A stretch of 64,000 nucleotides of DNA from NCBI GenBank assembly GCA_010093705.1, contig MU006105.1:411960-475959 (forward strand), written 5' to 3'. Below, piece after piece: positions 63,091-64,000 of this stretch. A program made the position numbers and the translations under genes. A model generated the notes under the pieces. It worked only from the letters and a program-made list of their open reading frames with translations. It had not been told where the DNA came from and searched no databases. The stretch is from Patellaria atrata CBS 101060 (taxonomy: Eukaryota > Ascomycota > Dothideomycetes > Patellariales > Patellariaceae). Position 1 is the first letter of the stretch. Each line of letters begins with the position of its first letter.

Positions 63091-64000
63091 TCGGGAGCAA
63101 ACAGGTTTCCTTCAGTGAGGTGTATATGTGCGGATAGAGTGCGAAAAGGGGCGGAGGGGCTTGAGTCATACTCGGAATAAGGATATTGTCAAAGGGAGCA
63201 ATGTAAACAAAAGGAATTGTGGATTTAAGTTATAAGGATGCTTGTAACAAGGTATCCGACACTGGACGGCTCCATGTGGAGGGAAGTTACAGAAGCAAGA
63301 GGCAACCCGAATATCGGTTTAAGAAGGCGCCAAACGGCGTAAGGAAGAGCATACGCCTGATAAAAAAAAATCACGGCTACTTTGTAAAAAAGCGTTCTGA
63401 GGTATCCCTTAGGTCCTTGCGCAGCAACACACTTAGATATTATTTCCTAAAATCTCTACTCCCTTCGTAGATAATGACTCAGACTAGACAGATACCCGCA
63501 AGTCGTACCAAGGCCTTTTTTGGTACAGGCCTTAAGGAGATACAGATAGATTTGATCTAACGTTGCGTGCGTAAGTGTACAGCAAGTGTGTAGCAAATGA
63601 GTAGGGTCAATCAAGAAGAGGAATGAGGAAGAGGGCTTGAAAAGGGATTGTGTTGGTCAAGTAATATAAGCGTTTAATTTTCGAAAATTTCCGGAGCTGC
63701 GTTTTAGGAAAAGGAGCCCGCAGGAAACTTCGACGTTAGGTACTATGTATCAAGAGAGCCATCCAGTCGTACCCCATGCAATCATAAATCAACTCGAACT
63801 CCAGTGCACAATCCGGCTGTCCAGCATTCTCCCTAATGTATAGTAAGGAAAAAGTGAATATTATCTCAGTTCTCTAAGACAACACGCACGAGATCTAAGA
63901 GATAATATTAGCATATCTCATGAAATTCTCAATGATACTGAATCGGCTCACCATTATAATTGATCTCCCCGCTACTTGTATCGACGGCTTTTAAAAGCTC
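63091..64000. other. Right-end spacer
   Basis: Promoter of the 604-residue gene and intergenic DNA. A small hairpin (GTACCAA...TTGGTAC) is near 63507-63528. An 83-codon ORF (63219-63470) has no domain. No tRNA recognised. Confidence 0.4.

Overview
This window is nuclear DNA from a filamentous ascomycete (Pezizomycotina). Genes are separated by AT-rich spacers, carry short introns (about 50-135 bp, GT...AG, several with a TACTAAC- or CTAAC-like branch site) and lie on both strands with no operons. The gene set is typical of this group: a HET-domain protein, a Hos3-type deacetylase, a FarA/CTF1-beta-like lipid-response regulator, a GH72 glucanosyltransferase, a GH47 mannosidase, monopolin Pcs1/Csm1, Paf1-complex Cdc73, Atp19 and Mtp18. 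The style of the proteins suggests Leotiomycetes, but that is an impression and not shown.

Layout. 0.66-4.81 kb: a complete but decayed hAT transposon with an exact 8-bp target duplication. It carries a second, convergent ORF with a DUF3716-like cysteine motif, and a dense array of the palindrome YCGTACGR. 4.96-6.59: phocein/MOB-3 (STRIPAK). 6.95-8.40: a Tc1/mariner element with 44-bp inverted ends, sitting in the promoter of a GH72 gene (8.8-10.7) that ends in a transmembrane segment. 11.7-14.0: HET protein. 14.3-17.5: an F-box pseudogene, a stray hAT fragment and low-complexity DNA. 17.5-20.5: large mitochondrial-type orphan protein. 21.3-24.5: nine-exon Zn2Cys6 regulator with two micro-exons. 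24.8-25.5: a small coiled-coil orphan gene. 26.0-26.7: Nudix. 27.8-28.6: a small ORF plus RpiB, possibly one spliced gene. 29.0-30.0: decayed TEX30/KANL3-like hydrolase. 30.6-34.0: Hos3. 34.8-35.9: iron-type alcohol dehydrogenase/maleylacetate reductase. 35.9-39.3: a minisatellite-bearing gap. 39.3-40.1: bZIP. 41.2-41.8: CoA-binding protein. 42.1-43.7: DHCR24-like FAD enzyme, divergent from GH47 (44.6-46.3). 47.0-48.0: Cuz1-like AN1 protein. 48.5-50.2: Pcs1/Csm1. 51.0-51.3: Atp19. 51.8-53.0: Mtp18. 53.0-57.9: gene-poor DNA with local duplications. 57.9-59.3 and 61.3-63.1: two low-complexity orphan proteins flanking Cdc73 (59.7-61.0).

The genes are mostly independent housekeeping or regulatory loci. 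The accessory material is concentrated in 0-17.5 kb (two DNA transposons, HET gene, F-box pseudogene, hAT fragment) and in the gap at 53-57.9 kb. The most unusual signal is the hAT element: 19 copies of an eight-base palindrome spread through terminal, coding and cargo parts, read in all three codon frames, which points to selection on DNA and not on protein. No CRISPR arrays, rRNA or convincing tRNA genes were seen, and no LTR or other virus-like element was recognised.
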